Assembly (NCBI GenBank): GCA_963809385.1
Contig: CAWEJL010000008.1
Span: forward strand, 1 to 64,000
Direction of reading: 5' to 3'
Source: JAKAIY01 sp963809385
GTDB taxonomy: Bacteria; Chloroflexota; Ktedonobacteria; Ktedonobacterales; JADMIN01
Length of the DNA stretch: 64,000 nt
Positions 8,326-17,097 of this stretch are shown one piece after another (positions within the stretch are counted from its first letter, which is position 1; each line of letters begins with the position of its first letter). The notes beneath the pieces were generated by a model. That model ran no database searches, was not told where the DNA came from, and saw only the letters and a list, made by a program, of their open reading frames with translations. The position numbers were made by a program, and so were the translations under genes.

Positions 8326-9435
8326 ATGCGCATCGCGATGTTGGGATTGAAAGGAATCCCCGCGACATATGGGGGCGTTGAACGGTACACAGAGGAAGTA
8401 GCTGTACGTCTCGCTGAACGCGGTCACGAAGTCATGGTCTATTGCCGGACGCACTACACCACACGCCAGATTGCGAAAAAGCGCTATCGTGGTGTCCGTC
8501 TCGTTCGGCTACCCACATTAAATCGTCGCACCACTGATACGCTCAGCCACACGTTCTTGTCAACTATGGACGTGTTGCGCAGGCGACCTGATGTAGTGAT
8601 CTATCACAGCCTGGGTAACGCCATGTTCGCGCTACCGCCACGCGTCGCCGGGATCCCGACGGCGGTGGTACTTCATGGTCAAGAGTGGCGCGAAGCAAAG
8701 TGGGCAGGCTTGCCCAGACAGTGCTTTCAAGCAAGTGAGCGCGCATCCTTTACCTTCGCGTCGCGCGTCTGTGTCATCGCTCGGTGGTTGCAGGATGATC
8801 TGAAGATTCGCTACGGACGTGAAACCGAGTATGTATCCACTGGTGTCTCTCTGCCAGAGCCACGTCCGCAGCAGCGACTCAGCGCCTTTGGGCTCGATCG
8901 TCACCGCTACCTGCTCTTTGTGGGGCGACTCGTCCCGGAAAAAGAGGTGCATACCCTGCTAGAGGCGTATCGCGAGCTAGATACAGACATGCCACTGGTC
9001 ATCGTAGGCGACTCGCAGCGCAAAGATCCCTACGTCGAACAGTTACACGCGCTGGCTGGGCCGAATGTTCGCTTCCTGGGATTCCGCTATGGCCAGGAAT
9101 TGACCGATCTCTACAGCAATGCGTATGCCTATATCCAGCCAAGCGCGGCGGAAGGCATCGCGCTCACACTACTCGAGGCTATGGCGCTCAACAACTGCGT
9201 GGTCGTCAGCGACATTCCACAGAACCTGGAGGCTTCGTCTCCACTCGGTTTTTCGTTTCGGACTGGCGATGCGCGGGACCTCCACAGGGTACTTTGCGAG
9301 TTGCTGGCTCAGCCAGCGCTCGTCGCTGAACAGCGAGCGCTGGCGCGCGAACATGTCAGCCGCAACTTCAACTGGGACGCTGTCACCGACAGCTATGAGC
9401 GGATGTGCGAAGAGCTGGCTAGCGGCAGGAAGTAG
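8326..9435 (+). CDS. Glycosyltransferase family 4 protein
   Basis: A 369-residue GT-B fold retaining glycosyltransferase that probably adds a sugar to a lipid-linked or growing polysaccharide at the cytoplasmic face. The N-terminus MRIAMLGLKGIPATYGGVER is the glycine-rich start of GT4 enzymes acting on surface polysaccharide. LLFVGRLVPEKEVHTLLEAY begins the nucleotide-sugar domain, and EGIALTLLEAM contains the E-x7-E motif. GAAGG lies about 11 nt upstream of the ATG. The next gene starts 2 nt after the stop, so the two are an operon. First gene of the island between the two broken insertion sequences. Confidence 0.9.
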   Translation: MRIAMLGLKGIPATYGGVERYTEEVAVRLAERGHEVMVYCRTHYTTRQIAKKRYRGVRLVRLPTLNRRTTDTLSHTFLSTMDVLRRRPDVVIYHSLGNAMFALPPRVAGIPTAVVLHGQEWREAKWAGLPRQCFQASERASFTFASRVCVIARWLQDDLKIRYGRETEYVSTGVSLPEPRPQQRLSAFGLDRHRYLLFVGRLVPEKEVHTLLEAYRELDTDMPLVIVGDSQRKDPYVEQLHALAGPNVRFLGFRYGQELTDLYSNAYAYIQPSAAEGIALTLLEAMALNNCVVVSDIPQNLEASSPLGFSFRTGDARDLHRVLCELLAQPALVAEQRALAREHVSRNFNWDAVTDSYERMCEELASGRK

Positions 9436-9437
9436 AG

Positions 9438-11036
9438 ATGCGCAGCATGCTTGCGCGGCGTAGGAAGGTGTTCCTGGCGCGCGGCTGCGGATCCGCGTGG
9501 CAATTGTGGGCGCTCGCAATCAGTATCGTGGTGCTGTTGAGCGCATGTTCGATGTTGAGGCCTTCGGCATCATCGAGGCCATCCCCATCGCCGACTGCCA
9601 CACCCGTGAATGCCAACGACGTGATCAGGCGTGAGAACGAGCATCCTGGCTCGACGAACTGGATCATTCCTAGCGGTGAGCTTGCAACGACCGAAATCCA
9701 GGCGTATGCGAGCGCAACCTCGGTGTCCCCTGGTGAGGCGATCAACTTTTTTGTGAGCACGGTCACCAGTGGTAGCGCAGTTGGTGTGGAAATATACCGC
9801 CTGGGTTGGTATGGCGGTGACGGTGGCCGGCTGCTCTACTCGGATATGCTCGTGGGCCAGGCGCAGGGCTACTACGATCCAGAGCACGAGGTACTGGTCA
9901 ATTGTGGGTCGTGCTCTGTGGATCAGGCCACTGGACTGGTAGAGGCGAACTGGAGCCCATCGCTGACGCTCACGGTCCCAACAAACTGGGTGACGGGGGT
10001 ATATTACGCAAAGTTCGTGGCCAGCGACGGAAAACAAACATTCGTCCAGTTCGACGTGCGCGGCTCGCCAACCTCTACATACGTGGTTTCGACTTCCGAC
10101 ACGACGTATGAGGCCTACAACGACTGGGGCGGATTCAGCCTCTATAGCGCGTCGCCGAGCGCCACCATAGCGCGCGCAACTGAGGTTTCGTTTGATCGCC
10201 CGATTAGCGGACCCGGCTGGACACAAGGCCTTCCCTATGAGATTGACGCCATTCGGTGGATGGAGCGGGCGGGATACGATGTCTCGTATGTCAGTAGCAT
10301 CGACCTCGACGAGCATCCTCAGCTGCTTCTGACCCACAAAGCGTACATCAATCTTGGCCACGACGAGTACTGGTCACGGCCTATGCGTGATGGTATTCAA
10401 AACGCGCGGGATATGGGAATAGGGCTAGCATTCCTTGGCGCTAATGATGGTTATTGGCAAATCCGCTTCAGGCCAGATAGCCTTGGGGTTATTGATCGCG
10501 ACATTATCTGCTACAAAGTCGCCAACACAGACCCGCTCTACGGCAAGCAGAATGACCTTGTAACCGTTACCTGGCGTGATCCGCTGATCGGGCGACCAGA
10601 AAACGCTCTGATCGGGATTATGTACTCATCGTGGTCGAAGGGGATTGGGTTTGGGTGGCGCGTCAGCCCGACGGCAAGCTCCCCATTCCTCAATGGAACC
10701 TCACTCGCGCCTGGCGCCACCTATGGATGCGACTACGTGGGCTACGAGTGGGATCGCGTGTTCAATAACGGGCAGACACCAAGTGGACTGCATATTCTCG
10801 CGAGTTCACACGTTGTGGCGCACGACGGATCCGTGGATGTCAGCAATTCAACATACTATGTCGCGCCCTCAGGCGCGCTGGTATTTGCCACCGGATCTAT
10901 TTACTGGTCGTTCGCTCTGGACGATTACCGAATGTTCAGTGTAGCCGGCTGTTCTGAAGCCAGCCACGCGCAGCCAGAAATGGGGCGGCTTCTTGCCTCT
11001 ATCATGGATGCCCTCATTGCGCGTCATATACAGTGA
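9438..11036 (+). CDS. Lipoprotein with N,N-dimethylformamidase large-subunit-like domain
   Basis: A 532-residue protein. A basic N-terminus and hydrophobic helix end in a lipobox (LLSAC, Cys about 36), then a Ser/Pro/Thr linker, so it is probably a membrane-anchored extracellular lipoprotein. NINEHPGSTNW-like text (ENEHPGSTNW), IYRLGWYGGDGGRLL, SDTTYEAYNDWGG, YDVSYVSSIDLDE and LGHDEYWSRPMRDG match the large-subunit-type domain of N,N-dimethylformamidase. Homologues occur in polysaccharide clusters, where the activity is unknown, so I would not call it an amidase. AGGAAG overlaps the end of the GT4 gene. The last 38 bp of conserved coding sequence recur at 14406-14443. Confidence 0.8.
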   Translation: MRSMLARRRKVFLARGCGSAWQLWALAISIVVLLSACSMLRPSASSRPSPSPTATPVNANDVIRRENEHPGSTNWIIPSGELATTEIQAYASATSVSPGEAINFFVSTVTSGSAVGVEIYRLGWYGGDGGRLLYSDMLVGQAQGYYDPEHEVLVNCGSCSVDQATGLVEANWSPSLTLTVPTNWVTGVYYAKFVASDGKQTFVQFDVRGSPTSTYVVSTSDTTYEAYNDWGGFSLYSASPSATIARATEVSFDRPISGPGWTQGLPYEIDAIRWMERAGYDVSYVSSIDLDEHPQLLLTHKAYINLGHDEYWSRPMRDGIQNARDMGIGLAFLGANDGYWQIRFRPDSLGVIDRDIICYKVANTDPLYGKQNDLVTVTWRDPLIGRPENALIGIMYSSWSKGIGFGWRVSPTASSPFLNGTSLAPGATYGCDYVGYEWDRVFNNGQTPSGLHILASSHVVAHDGSVDVSNSTYYVAPSGALVFATGSIYWSFALDDYRMFSVAGCSEASHAQPEMGRLLASIMDALIARHIQ

Positions 11037-11093
11037 GGCCTGTACAGCATCTTTATTCAGACACCAGCGACTAAACCAAGGGGGAAGGTACCA

Positions 11094-12782
11094 ATGGATG
11101 ACGCAGAGGAAACCCTGATGCCCGCAGCAACCCTGGCGCGCCGAGCGCGCAATCGCACGACAGTAGGGAGCCGTCTCCTCGCTTTGGCGCGGCGGCATTC
11201 GCTCGCGCTGGGACTCGTGCTGCTGGCGTGCGCTCTGGGCCAAGTGGTTACCTTCGCGCAAAATCCGCGTCTCGTTGTTGATCCTGACGGCCCCAGCTAC
11301 CTCAACGCCGCACACGCTATTCTCACACAGCATCAATTTCTTAATCCCGAGCGAACGCCGGGCTATCCGATATTCCTCGCGATCATTTTCAGTATATCTG
11401 GCGAGCATAATCTCGTGGCGATCACATTCGCCCAGGCGGCTATGACTGTGATCGCGACGCTGGAGATCTTCGCACTCGTCTACCTCGTGTCACACCGTCG
11501 CTGGGTTGCTTGCGTGCTCGCCGCTCTGATTGGAGCTAACCTATATATCCTCGATTGGGAGCGCTTGGTTCGCGATGAAACACTCTCGTTCCTAATCGCT
11601 GTGACGCTTTTTCTGACGCTCACCGTGTATGTGCGCACGGAGCGCCGGTCCGTTCTTGCTGTGTTCACCATTGTTTGTCTTGTAGCTGTCCTTACCCGTC
11701 CTGCTGAGGTGTTTCTGCCTGCTCTCGTGATCATTCTGCTTGCGCTGCGTAGCTTGCGGATAGGGCGCCTGCGCAGTCACTGGCGCAGCTTGGGGCTGTC
11801 GCTCATCATGATCTATGTTCTACTCCTTGGCTATATGGGCGCCAATGCCACTGCCTTTGGCTTCTTCGGACTGACGAATGTGATGAACATCAACCTGTTC
11901 GGCAAGGTGCTCGAATACCGGATGCAAGATGAGAGCGCCGCGCCTCAGTACGCCCAACTGCGCGCAGAAGCGGACAACTACGTGCGCACCGTCAGCCCGC
12001 CGGGATCCACGGGGGCGCTCAGCCCTTGGGCATTTCTCTATAAGCCATGGGGCGGTTCGCAGACCGACATCTACGCCCGTGATAACTATGCCTCGCTGGG
12101 CGCCTACAGCAAAGACATCATCTTCCATCATCCCGTTCAGTACACGCTAGGCACAGTCCCAGATGTGCTCGCGGGTTTGTATGCGGCGCCATCGCTCTTC
12201 TACGCCCCTTATAAGTTCACGCCATCATGGATACTGCGATTGCTCAGTCTTGGACGCGCAGAACTTGAGACTTACCAGTTGCTTCCTATCGCGCTGTTGC
12301 TGCTCACGGCGCTGGTCTGGCGCGCGCCCCGCGATGACCGCGCGTTCGTGCTCTGGGTGATGCTGCTCGCCGTCGCGGCAACCCTCATCGTCAACGCTGT
12401 CGCGAGCTATGCCGAGTTCTATCGCTTGCGCGAGCCGCTCGATTGGGCGGTGATTGTGGCGGTGGGGCTGCTGGCCATCGACGCCCTGACGTTCGCTGCG
12501 AACAGGCTGCGTTCAGTGATCGCTGGCAGCGCTGGCAGCGCTATCGCCCAGGCGCCTTCCGCCCGGACGCTCTCACAGAAGACTGCGCAGCCTGTGCGGG
12601 ATAGCGCGCTGTCCAGCGGCCTGCCTGCCACGCTCCCGCGTGTCACTGCTCTGTCGCCTGGCGCTAGGGCTACTCCACCTACGACTGCCCTCGCTGCGTC
12701 ACAGGCGGGCGCCCAGGGCGCCTGCGGGTACCCCCGTCGTCATCATGGGCGCCGGACCAGCCGGGCTGACCGCCGCCTATGA
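11094..12782 (+). CDS. Multi-spanning glycosyltransferase-like membrane protein
   Basis: A 562-residue protein with about ten hydrophobic segments between residues 35 and 470. PDGPSYLNAAHAIL and the following ERTPGYPIFLAI match the first extracytoplasmic loop of GT39/PMT-like (ArnT-type) transferases, which use polyprenyl-phosphate sugars. GGGGGAAGG precedes the ATG. The last ~100 residues are A/P/T-rich and end in a basic stretch. The final 143 bp overlap the next gene in another frame, which is unusual and may mark a deletion junction or an indel error. Probable role: sugar transfer outside the membrane in polysaccharide assembly. Confidence 0.75.
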   Translation: MDDAEETLMPAATLARRARNRTTVGSRLLALARRHSLALGLVLLACALGQVVTFAQNPRLVVDPDGPSYLNAAHAILTQHQFLNPERTPGYPIFLAIIFSISGEHNLVAITFAQAAMTVIATLEIFALVYLVSHRRWVACVLAALIGANLYILDWERLVRDETLSFLIAVTLFLTLTVYVRTERRSVLAVFTIVCLVAVLTRPAEVFLPALVIILLALRSLRIGRLRSHWRSLGLSLIMIYVLLLGYMGANATAFGFFGLTNVMNINLFGKVLEYRMQDESAAPQYAQLRAEADNYVRTVSPPGSTGALSPWAFLYKPWGGSQTDIYARDNYASLGAYSKDIIFHHPVQYTLGTVPDVLAGLYAAPSLFYAPYKFTPSWILRLLSLGRAELETYQLLPIALLLLTALVWRAPRDDRAFVLWVMLLAVAATLIVNAVASYAEFYRLREPLDWAVIVAVGLLAIDALTFAANRLRSVIAGSAGSAIAQAPSARTLSQKTAQPVRDSALSSGLPATLPRVTALSPGARATPPTTALAASQAGAQGACGYPRRHHGRRTSRADRRL

Positions 12783-14214
12783 GTTGATGAAGCATGGAGT
12801 CTCCTCGATCGTGCTCGAGCGGGATCCCCTGCTCGTCGGCGGCATCTCCCGCACCGTCGAGCACTACGGCTACCGCTTCGATATCGGCGGCCACCGCTTC
12901 TTCAGCAAGAGTCAGGAGATCGAGGAGCTCTGGACCGAGATCCTGGGTGACGAGCTGCTCACGCGTGGCCGGCTCTCGCGCATCTTCTACCGTGGCAAGT
13001 ACTTCGATTATCCCCTCAAGGCCACCAATGCGCTCTTCAACATGGGGCCAGTCGAGACGGTGCGCTGCCTGGCGAGCTACGCCTGGGCCAAGCTGCGCCC
13101 GACGCCTGACCCCAGGACGTTTGAGGACTGGGTGCGTAACCAGTTCGGCTACCGCCTCTTCTCCATTTTCTTCAAGACCTACACCGAGAAAGTCTGGGGC
13201 ATCAGCACCAGGGAACTCTCCGCCGACTGGGCGGCCCAGCGCATCAAGGGCCTCGATCTCGCCCAGGCCATCATGAGCGCGCTCCCCAGTCCCAGGCGCA
13301 AGCACCAACAGGATCGCGGCGTGATCATCAAGACGCTCATAGATGAATTCCGCTATCCACGCCTCGGCCCTGGCCAGATGTGGGAGCGCACACGCGATCG
13401 CCTGGTCGCCGCAGGCCAGCAAGTGCGAATGGGGCAGCAGGTGATCGCCATTCTCCATAGCGACGGGCGCGTGACGGACGTGGTGACCCGCGATGTTCAC
13501 ACAGGCGAGGAGCATACCATGAGTGGCACGGACTTCATCTCAACGCTGCCCATCCGAGAGCTCGTGCGGCGCTGCGCGCCACCACTGCCCGAGCACGTGC
13601 AGTACGCCGCCTCGCAGCTGAAGTACCGCGACTTCCTGACGGTGGCCATACTGATCGATCGGGCAGAGGTGTTCCCTGATAACTGGATCTACCTCCACGA
13701 CCCGAGCGTCCAGGTTGGGCGAATCCAGAACTTTAAGAACTGGAGTCCAGACATGGTACCGGACCCACGCAAGACCTGTCTGGGTCTCGAGTACTTCTGC
13801 TTCGAGGGTGACGGTTTGTGGGAATCCTCGGATCAGGCGTTGGTGGAGCTGGCGCGACGCGAACTTGCGCAGCTTGGCCTCTGCCGGCCCGAAGAGGCGC
13901 TCGACGGCGTGGTGGTGCGCCAGCCCAAGGCGTACCCGGTCTATGATGACATGTACAAACAGCATCTCGCCGTGATCCGCGACTACCTGCGCGCTGCGCT
14001 GCCTAATCTGCATCTGGTGGGGCGCAATGGCATGCACCACTACAACAACCAGGACCACAGCATGATGACCGCGCTGCTGGTGGCGCGCAACATCGCCACC
14101 GGCAGCGCGTTTGACCCGTGGAAAGTGAACACCGACGCCGAGTACCACGAGGAAGCGCAGCTGCCCGATACGGACACCTCGGGGCGTCTGGTTCCCTCCC
14201 GCATCGGGCCGTAG
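12640..14214 (+). CDS. FAD-dependent amine-oxidase / UDP-galactopyranose-mutase-like protein
   Basis: Up to 524 residues. VVIMGAGPAGLTAAYELM is the FAD-binding GxGxxG motif, followed by VLERDPLLVGGISRTV and GYRFDIGGHRFFSKS, as in the protoporphyrinogen-oxidase/Glf-like proteins of exopolysaccharide clusters. C-terminal GRNGMHHYNNQDHSMMTALL is the second FAD-contacting region. The start is uncertain: GTG at 12640 gives a basic leader of about 34 residues and lacks a Shine-Dalgarno, while the first ATG (12745) lies inside the FAD motif. The 5' part overlaps the previous gene by 143 bp. Codon use is more GC-rich than in 8.3-12.6 kb. Substrate unknown. Confidence 0.82.
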   Translation: MSLLCRLALGLLHLRLPSLRHRRAPRAPAGTPVVIMGAGPAGLTAAYELMKHGVSSIVLERDPLLVGGISRTVEHYGYRFDIGGHRFFSKSQEIEELWTEILGDELLTRGRLSRIFYRGKYFDYPLKATNALFNMGPVETVRCLASYAWAKLRPTPDPRTFEDWVRNQFGYRLFSIFFKTYTEKVWGISTRELSADWAAQRIKGLDLAQAIMSALPSPRRKHQQDRGVIIKTLIDEFRYPRLGPGQMWERTRDRLVAAGQQVRMGQQVIAILHSDGRVTDVVTRDVHTGEEHTMSGTDFISTLPIRELVRRCAPPLPEHVQYAASQLKYRDFLTVAILIDRAEVFPDNWIYLHDPSVQVGRIQNFKNWSPDMVPDPRKTCLGLEYFCFEGDGLWESSDQALVELARRELAQLGLCRPEEALDGVVVRQPKAYPVYDDMYKQHLAVIRDYLRAALPNLHLVGRNGMHHYNNQDHSMMTALLVARNIATGSAFDPWKVNTDAEYHEEAQLPDTDTSGRLVPSRIGP

Positions 14215-14254
14215 GTACCGGCAAGCGCTGGCGCCTCGGCGTCTACACAGCCAA

Positions 14255-14300
14255 GTCGTTTCGGGCCGTGAGCGTTGTCGCGCTCCAGGCCCGAAACGAC
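14255..14300 (+). terminator. 13-bp hairpin after the FAD-protein gene
   Basis: GTCGTTTCGGGCC at 14255-14267 pairs perfectly with 14288-14300 around a 20-nt loop, 40 nt after the stop at 14214. No T run follows. Confidence 0.5.
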
Positions 14301-14396
14301 CCGTTTCGCGCCGCGATCCTGTCCACCTGATGGTCTTCCTGAAGGCCGCAGCGGATCACAAGCGATGATCGCCTGGACGAAATTGGTTTCAGAAAC

Positions 14397-14472
14397 TGTC
14401 CTGCGGCAGCCAGGAATGGGGCGGCCTCTTGCCGCTATCATGGGTGCGCTGGCTATTCGCCACATACTGTAA
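14397..14472 (+). pseudogene. 3' remnant of a second dimethylformamidase-like gene
   Basis: The frame reads LRQPGMGRPLAAIMGALAI-RHIL and stop, against HAQPEMGRLLASIMDALIA-RHIQ at the end of the gene 9438-11036. At DNA level 14406-14443 and 10970-11007 agree at 35 of 38 positions by eye. No upstream coding sequence is left, so this is the tail of a lost duplicate or of a recombined copy. It ends about 20 bp before the IS5-like element. Confidence 0.75.
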
Positions 14473-14494
14473 GTAAGCAGGATTTGCTAGGCCG

Positions 14495-15244
14495 GTTAAA
14501 GACTTGATGTTGATGGGTGGTAGACTGCGGGTATCTCAAGCACTCGCAACCCCTACCCATGCGATGTCAGCGACGAAGAATGGGCCTTCGTCGCGTCATA
14601 TCTGACGTTGTTGCCTGAAGATGCGAGCCAACGCCGCCACGACCTGCGCAAGGTCTATAATGGCGTCCGCTCCATCGTCAAAACCGGGGCGCACTGGCGC
14701 ATGTTGCCTTATGACTTGCCGCCCTGGCCAGTCGTCTACCAGCAGATGCGCCGCTGGCTGGCTGCGGACTGCTTTGCGAACATCGTCCACGACCTGCGCG
14801 TCTTGCCGCGGCGCGCCGCCGACCGGCCCGCGCCGCCGACCGCGGTGATCCTAGACAGTCGCACATTGCAATCGACGCCCACCAGCGGCGCACGGGCGGG
14901 CTATGACGGTTCCAAGCGTCGCAAAGGCTCTAAGGTCAGGGGGGGGAGGTCCGGACGACCGCAGGACCGGCACGTCGATCAGGGTTACACCGGCGGCGCC
15001 GCCACCGAGGCGGCGCAGGCGCAGGGCATCCAGTTGATCGTGGTCAAGCTGCCCGAGGCCAAGCGTGGCTTCGTGCTGCTGCCGCGCCGCTGGGTGGTGG
15101 AACGCAGTTTCGCCTGGGCCGCGCGCTTCCGTCGCCTGGCGCGTGACTACGAGCGGTTGGCGGCGACGCTGGCGGGGCTGCGCTTTCTCGCCTTCGCCTG
15201 TCTCATGCTGCACCAGTTCACTCACTTGATGTCAAGTCCGTAAC
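14495..15244 (+). mobile_element. Truncated IS5-like insertion sequence
   Basis: GTTAAAGACTTGA at 14495-14507 and the inverted TCAAGTCCGTAAC at 15232-15244 match at 11 of 13 positions and flank an IS5-type transposase remnant. The right end touches the 3' end of the RocB-like gene on the other strand (stop at 15250). At about 750 bp it is shorter than a usual ~850-bp element, in line with an internal deletion. Confidence 0.65.
14533..15243 (+). pseudogene. IS5-family transposase, internally deleted
   Basis: Similarity starts at PYPCDVSDEEWAFVASYL (from about 14551), but no ATG, GTG or TTG lies between the in-frame stop at 14521 and this motif; the first usable start is TTG at 14608. LDSRTLQSTPTSGARAGYDG (first Asp), VDQGYTG (second Asp) and WVVERSFAWAARFRRLARDY (Glu) are present. 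Between GSKV and VDQGYTG about 45 residues expected in relatives are replaced by some 12 unrelated G/R-rich ones around 14930-14975, so roughly 100 bp are missing. Probably inactive. Confidence 0.8.
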
Positions 15245-15249
15245 AGGTT

Positions 15250-16932
15250 CTAGGGTAGCCGCTCCGCCAGGCGCGTGATGATCTCAGTGATGACTTGGGG
15301 CGCGGTCTCGAAGGAGAAGGAGGCCAGCGCGCGCTCGCCGCGCTGGTGTGGGTCGCGCCCGTAGGGGCCGATGTCAATCACTGGCATGTCGAGCGCGCGC
15401 ATGGCCTCGAGTGGCAGGCTGTAGGCGCCGGGAGGCAGCGCGCCGCCGGGCGGCTCGTCGCGCCAGGTGGGCGTCTGCTCGCGGATGGCGCCGGGGTCCA
15501 CGGCGGGATCGAGCCGCAGGTAGCTCATGTCGGAGAGCAGCGGGAAATATTCCTCCTCGACAAGCTGGTCAGCGGGGCGCGCGGCGATGACCTCGCGCAG
15601 CGCGTCGAGCAGGGGCGAGGCGACGCCAGGCGTAGCGGGATACCACGGCGGGGCGAAGTAGAGCACGATGGCCGGTCCTTCGCGCCCGCTGAGCGTCCAT
15701 AGCCGCTGGACGAGCGCCGCCGCCAGCGTCCGCTTGTCCACATCGGCGGGCCAGCGCCCCCACTCCGCCGCCAGCGCCGCCACGACCGCTTCCTCGCCCA
15801 GCCGCGTGACAACTTCCGCGCGTAGCTCGCCCCAGGTGGTGACGGCGCCCGTGAGCGGGCCGGACCAGCCGGAGGGCGGGCCGCCGTGCAGCGCCTCCCA
15901 GGCGTCGGCGGCGTCGGCGATGCGGCCCAGCGCGCGGGCGAGGGCGTCCTCAGCGCCCACGCGCAGCATCGCCAGCGCCTCAGCGGGCGTGCGCTCCAGG
16001 GTCAGCATGTTGAGGTAGAGCGTGGCGCCGAGGGGGATCTGCGCGTCGTAGTGGGTCTTGGTGTCGGTCGCACGCAGCGTCACCGGGGGCGGCGTGGTCT
16101 GCCCACGCACGCGCTCGCAGTAGGCGGGGTTCATGTCGAACTCGTTGACCAGCGCCGCCAGCAGCAGGTTGGCGTCCACCCCCGCGAACGGCTCACCGGC
16201 GTGCGAGGCGCGGCCAACGGCGTAGAAGCAGGGCAGCAGCTTGCCGATAGAGCCGGTGTAGATGGGGCGCTTGTCATCGCCGGGGAAGCGCGCGGTGATG
16301 AAGTCGGTGTTGATGGCGCCGGCGTAGGTCAGCCCGCGCATCTGGCGCAACCCGGCGAGGAAGCGCGCCGCCTGCCGCGCGCCCGCCGACTCGTTCTCCT
16401 CATCGGGCGTGGCCAGCATGATCACCGTCAGTGGCAGGCGCTCCTCGCGGGCGAGCGCGGCGTAGTGGCGCATCAGGGCGATGCAGATGGCGACGCCGCT
16501 CTTCATGTCCGCCACGCCGCGCCCGAACATCCAGTCGCCGGAATGCGCGGTGAGGTCGGCGGCCAGGCCGGGGATCGTGGCGGCCAGCGTGTCGATCCGC
16601 TCCGCCAGCCCATCGGGGTCGAGCGCCCAGGGCTCCAGCGCGCCGTAATCGCCGGTCCCCACGGTGTCGAAGTGGCCCATCAGGACGACCGCGCGGGAAG
16701 ACTGGCCGGGGATGATGCCCCAGACGTTCGCGCGCTCCCACGGGTCGCCGGGGATCGGGTCAAACCCAGCCTCAGCGGCGCCGCCCGCCGCGCCGAGCGC
16801 CTCCACCAGCAGGCGGTGGATCGCGGCGCCAACGGCGTTCTCGTCGCGGCTGGGGCTGACGCCCCGGATGGCGACCAGCTCGCGGGTGTAGCGGCGCACC
16901 TCGTCGTACCAGACACGCTTCGGCGCGGACAT
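15250..16932 (-). CDS. M20-family metallopeptidase, RocB-like
   Basis: A 560-residue cytoplasmic zinc hydrolase resembling the arginine-utilisation protein RocB. VVLMGHFDTVGTGDYG carries the metal-binding His and Asp, FGRGVADMKSGVA the bridging Asp region, and LATPDEENESAGA the catalytic and metal-binding Glu residues. The length is typical of RocB-type members, which are longer than ordinary M20 peptidases. GAGGAGG lies 4 nt upstream of the ATG. No rocADEF genes are near, so the arginine link is only by family. Its stop abuts the right end of the IS5-like element. Confidence 0.85.
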   Translation of the reverse strand: MSAPKRVWYDEVRRYTRELVAIRGVSPSRDENAVGAAIHRLLVEALGAAGGAAEAGFDPIPGDPWERANVWGIIPGQSSRAVVLMGHFDTVGTGDYGALEPWALDPDGLAERIDTLAATIPGLAADLTAHSGDWMFGRGVADMKSGVAICIALMRHYAALAREERLPLTVIMLATPDEENESAGARQAARFLAGLRQMRGLTYAGAINTDFITARFPGDDKRPIYTGSIGKLLPCFYAVGRASHAGEPFAGVDANLLLAALVNEFDMNPAYCERVRGQTTPPPVTLRATDTKTHYDAQIPLGATLYLNMLTLERTPAEALAMLRVGAEDALARALGRIADAADAWEALHGGPPSGWSGPLTGAVTTWGELRAEVVTRLGEEAVVAALAAEWGRWPADVDKRTLAAALVQRLWTLSGREGPAIVLYFAPPWYPATPGVASPLLDALREVIAARPADQLVEEEYFPLLSDMSYLRLDPAVDPGAIREQTPTWRDEPPGGALPPGAYSLPLEAMRALDMPVIDIGPYGRDPHQRGERALASFSFETAPQVITEIITRLAERLP

Positions 16933-17097
16933 GACTCCTCCTCATCGAGACGGCCGGCGGCGTCTTCGCCTGGACCCGGCGCGATAGCCCCAGGTACGAG
17001 TATCGCACAGCGCGCGGCCAGGGGCTATGCGGCGGTGGTACGATGTGGGCGAGGCCACCCCGCGCGTGTGATGGGGCGGCGCGGAAGGGCGTGGCGT

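Noticed and set aside
6782..15244. Composite transposon carrying the polysaccharide genes
   Set aside because: The flanking elements belong to different IS families with unrelated ends, and both transposases are broken.
15886..17097. Open plus-strand frame upstream of the aldolase gene, in frame with it
   Set aside because: It runs antisense through the RocB-like peptidase and has no homology. The aldolase homology begins at 17098, where a good ribosome site is found.
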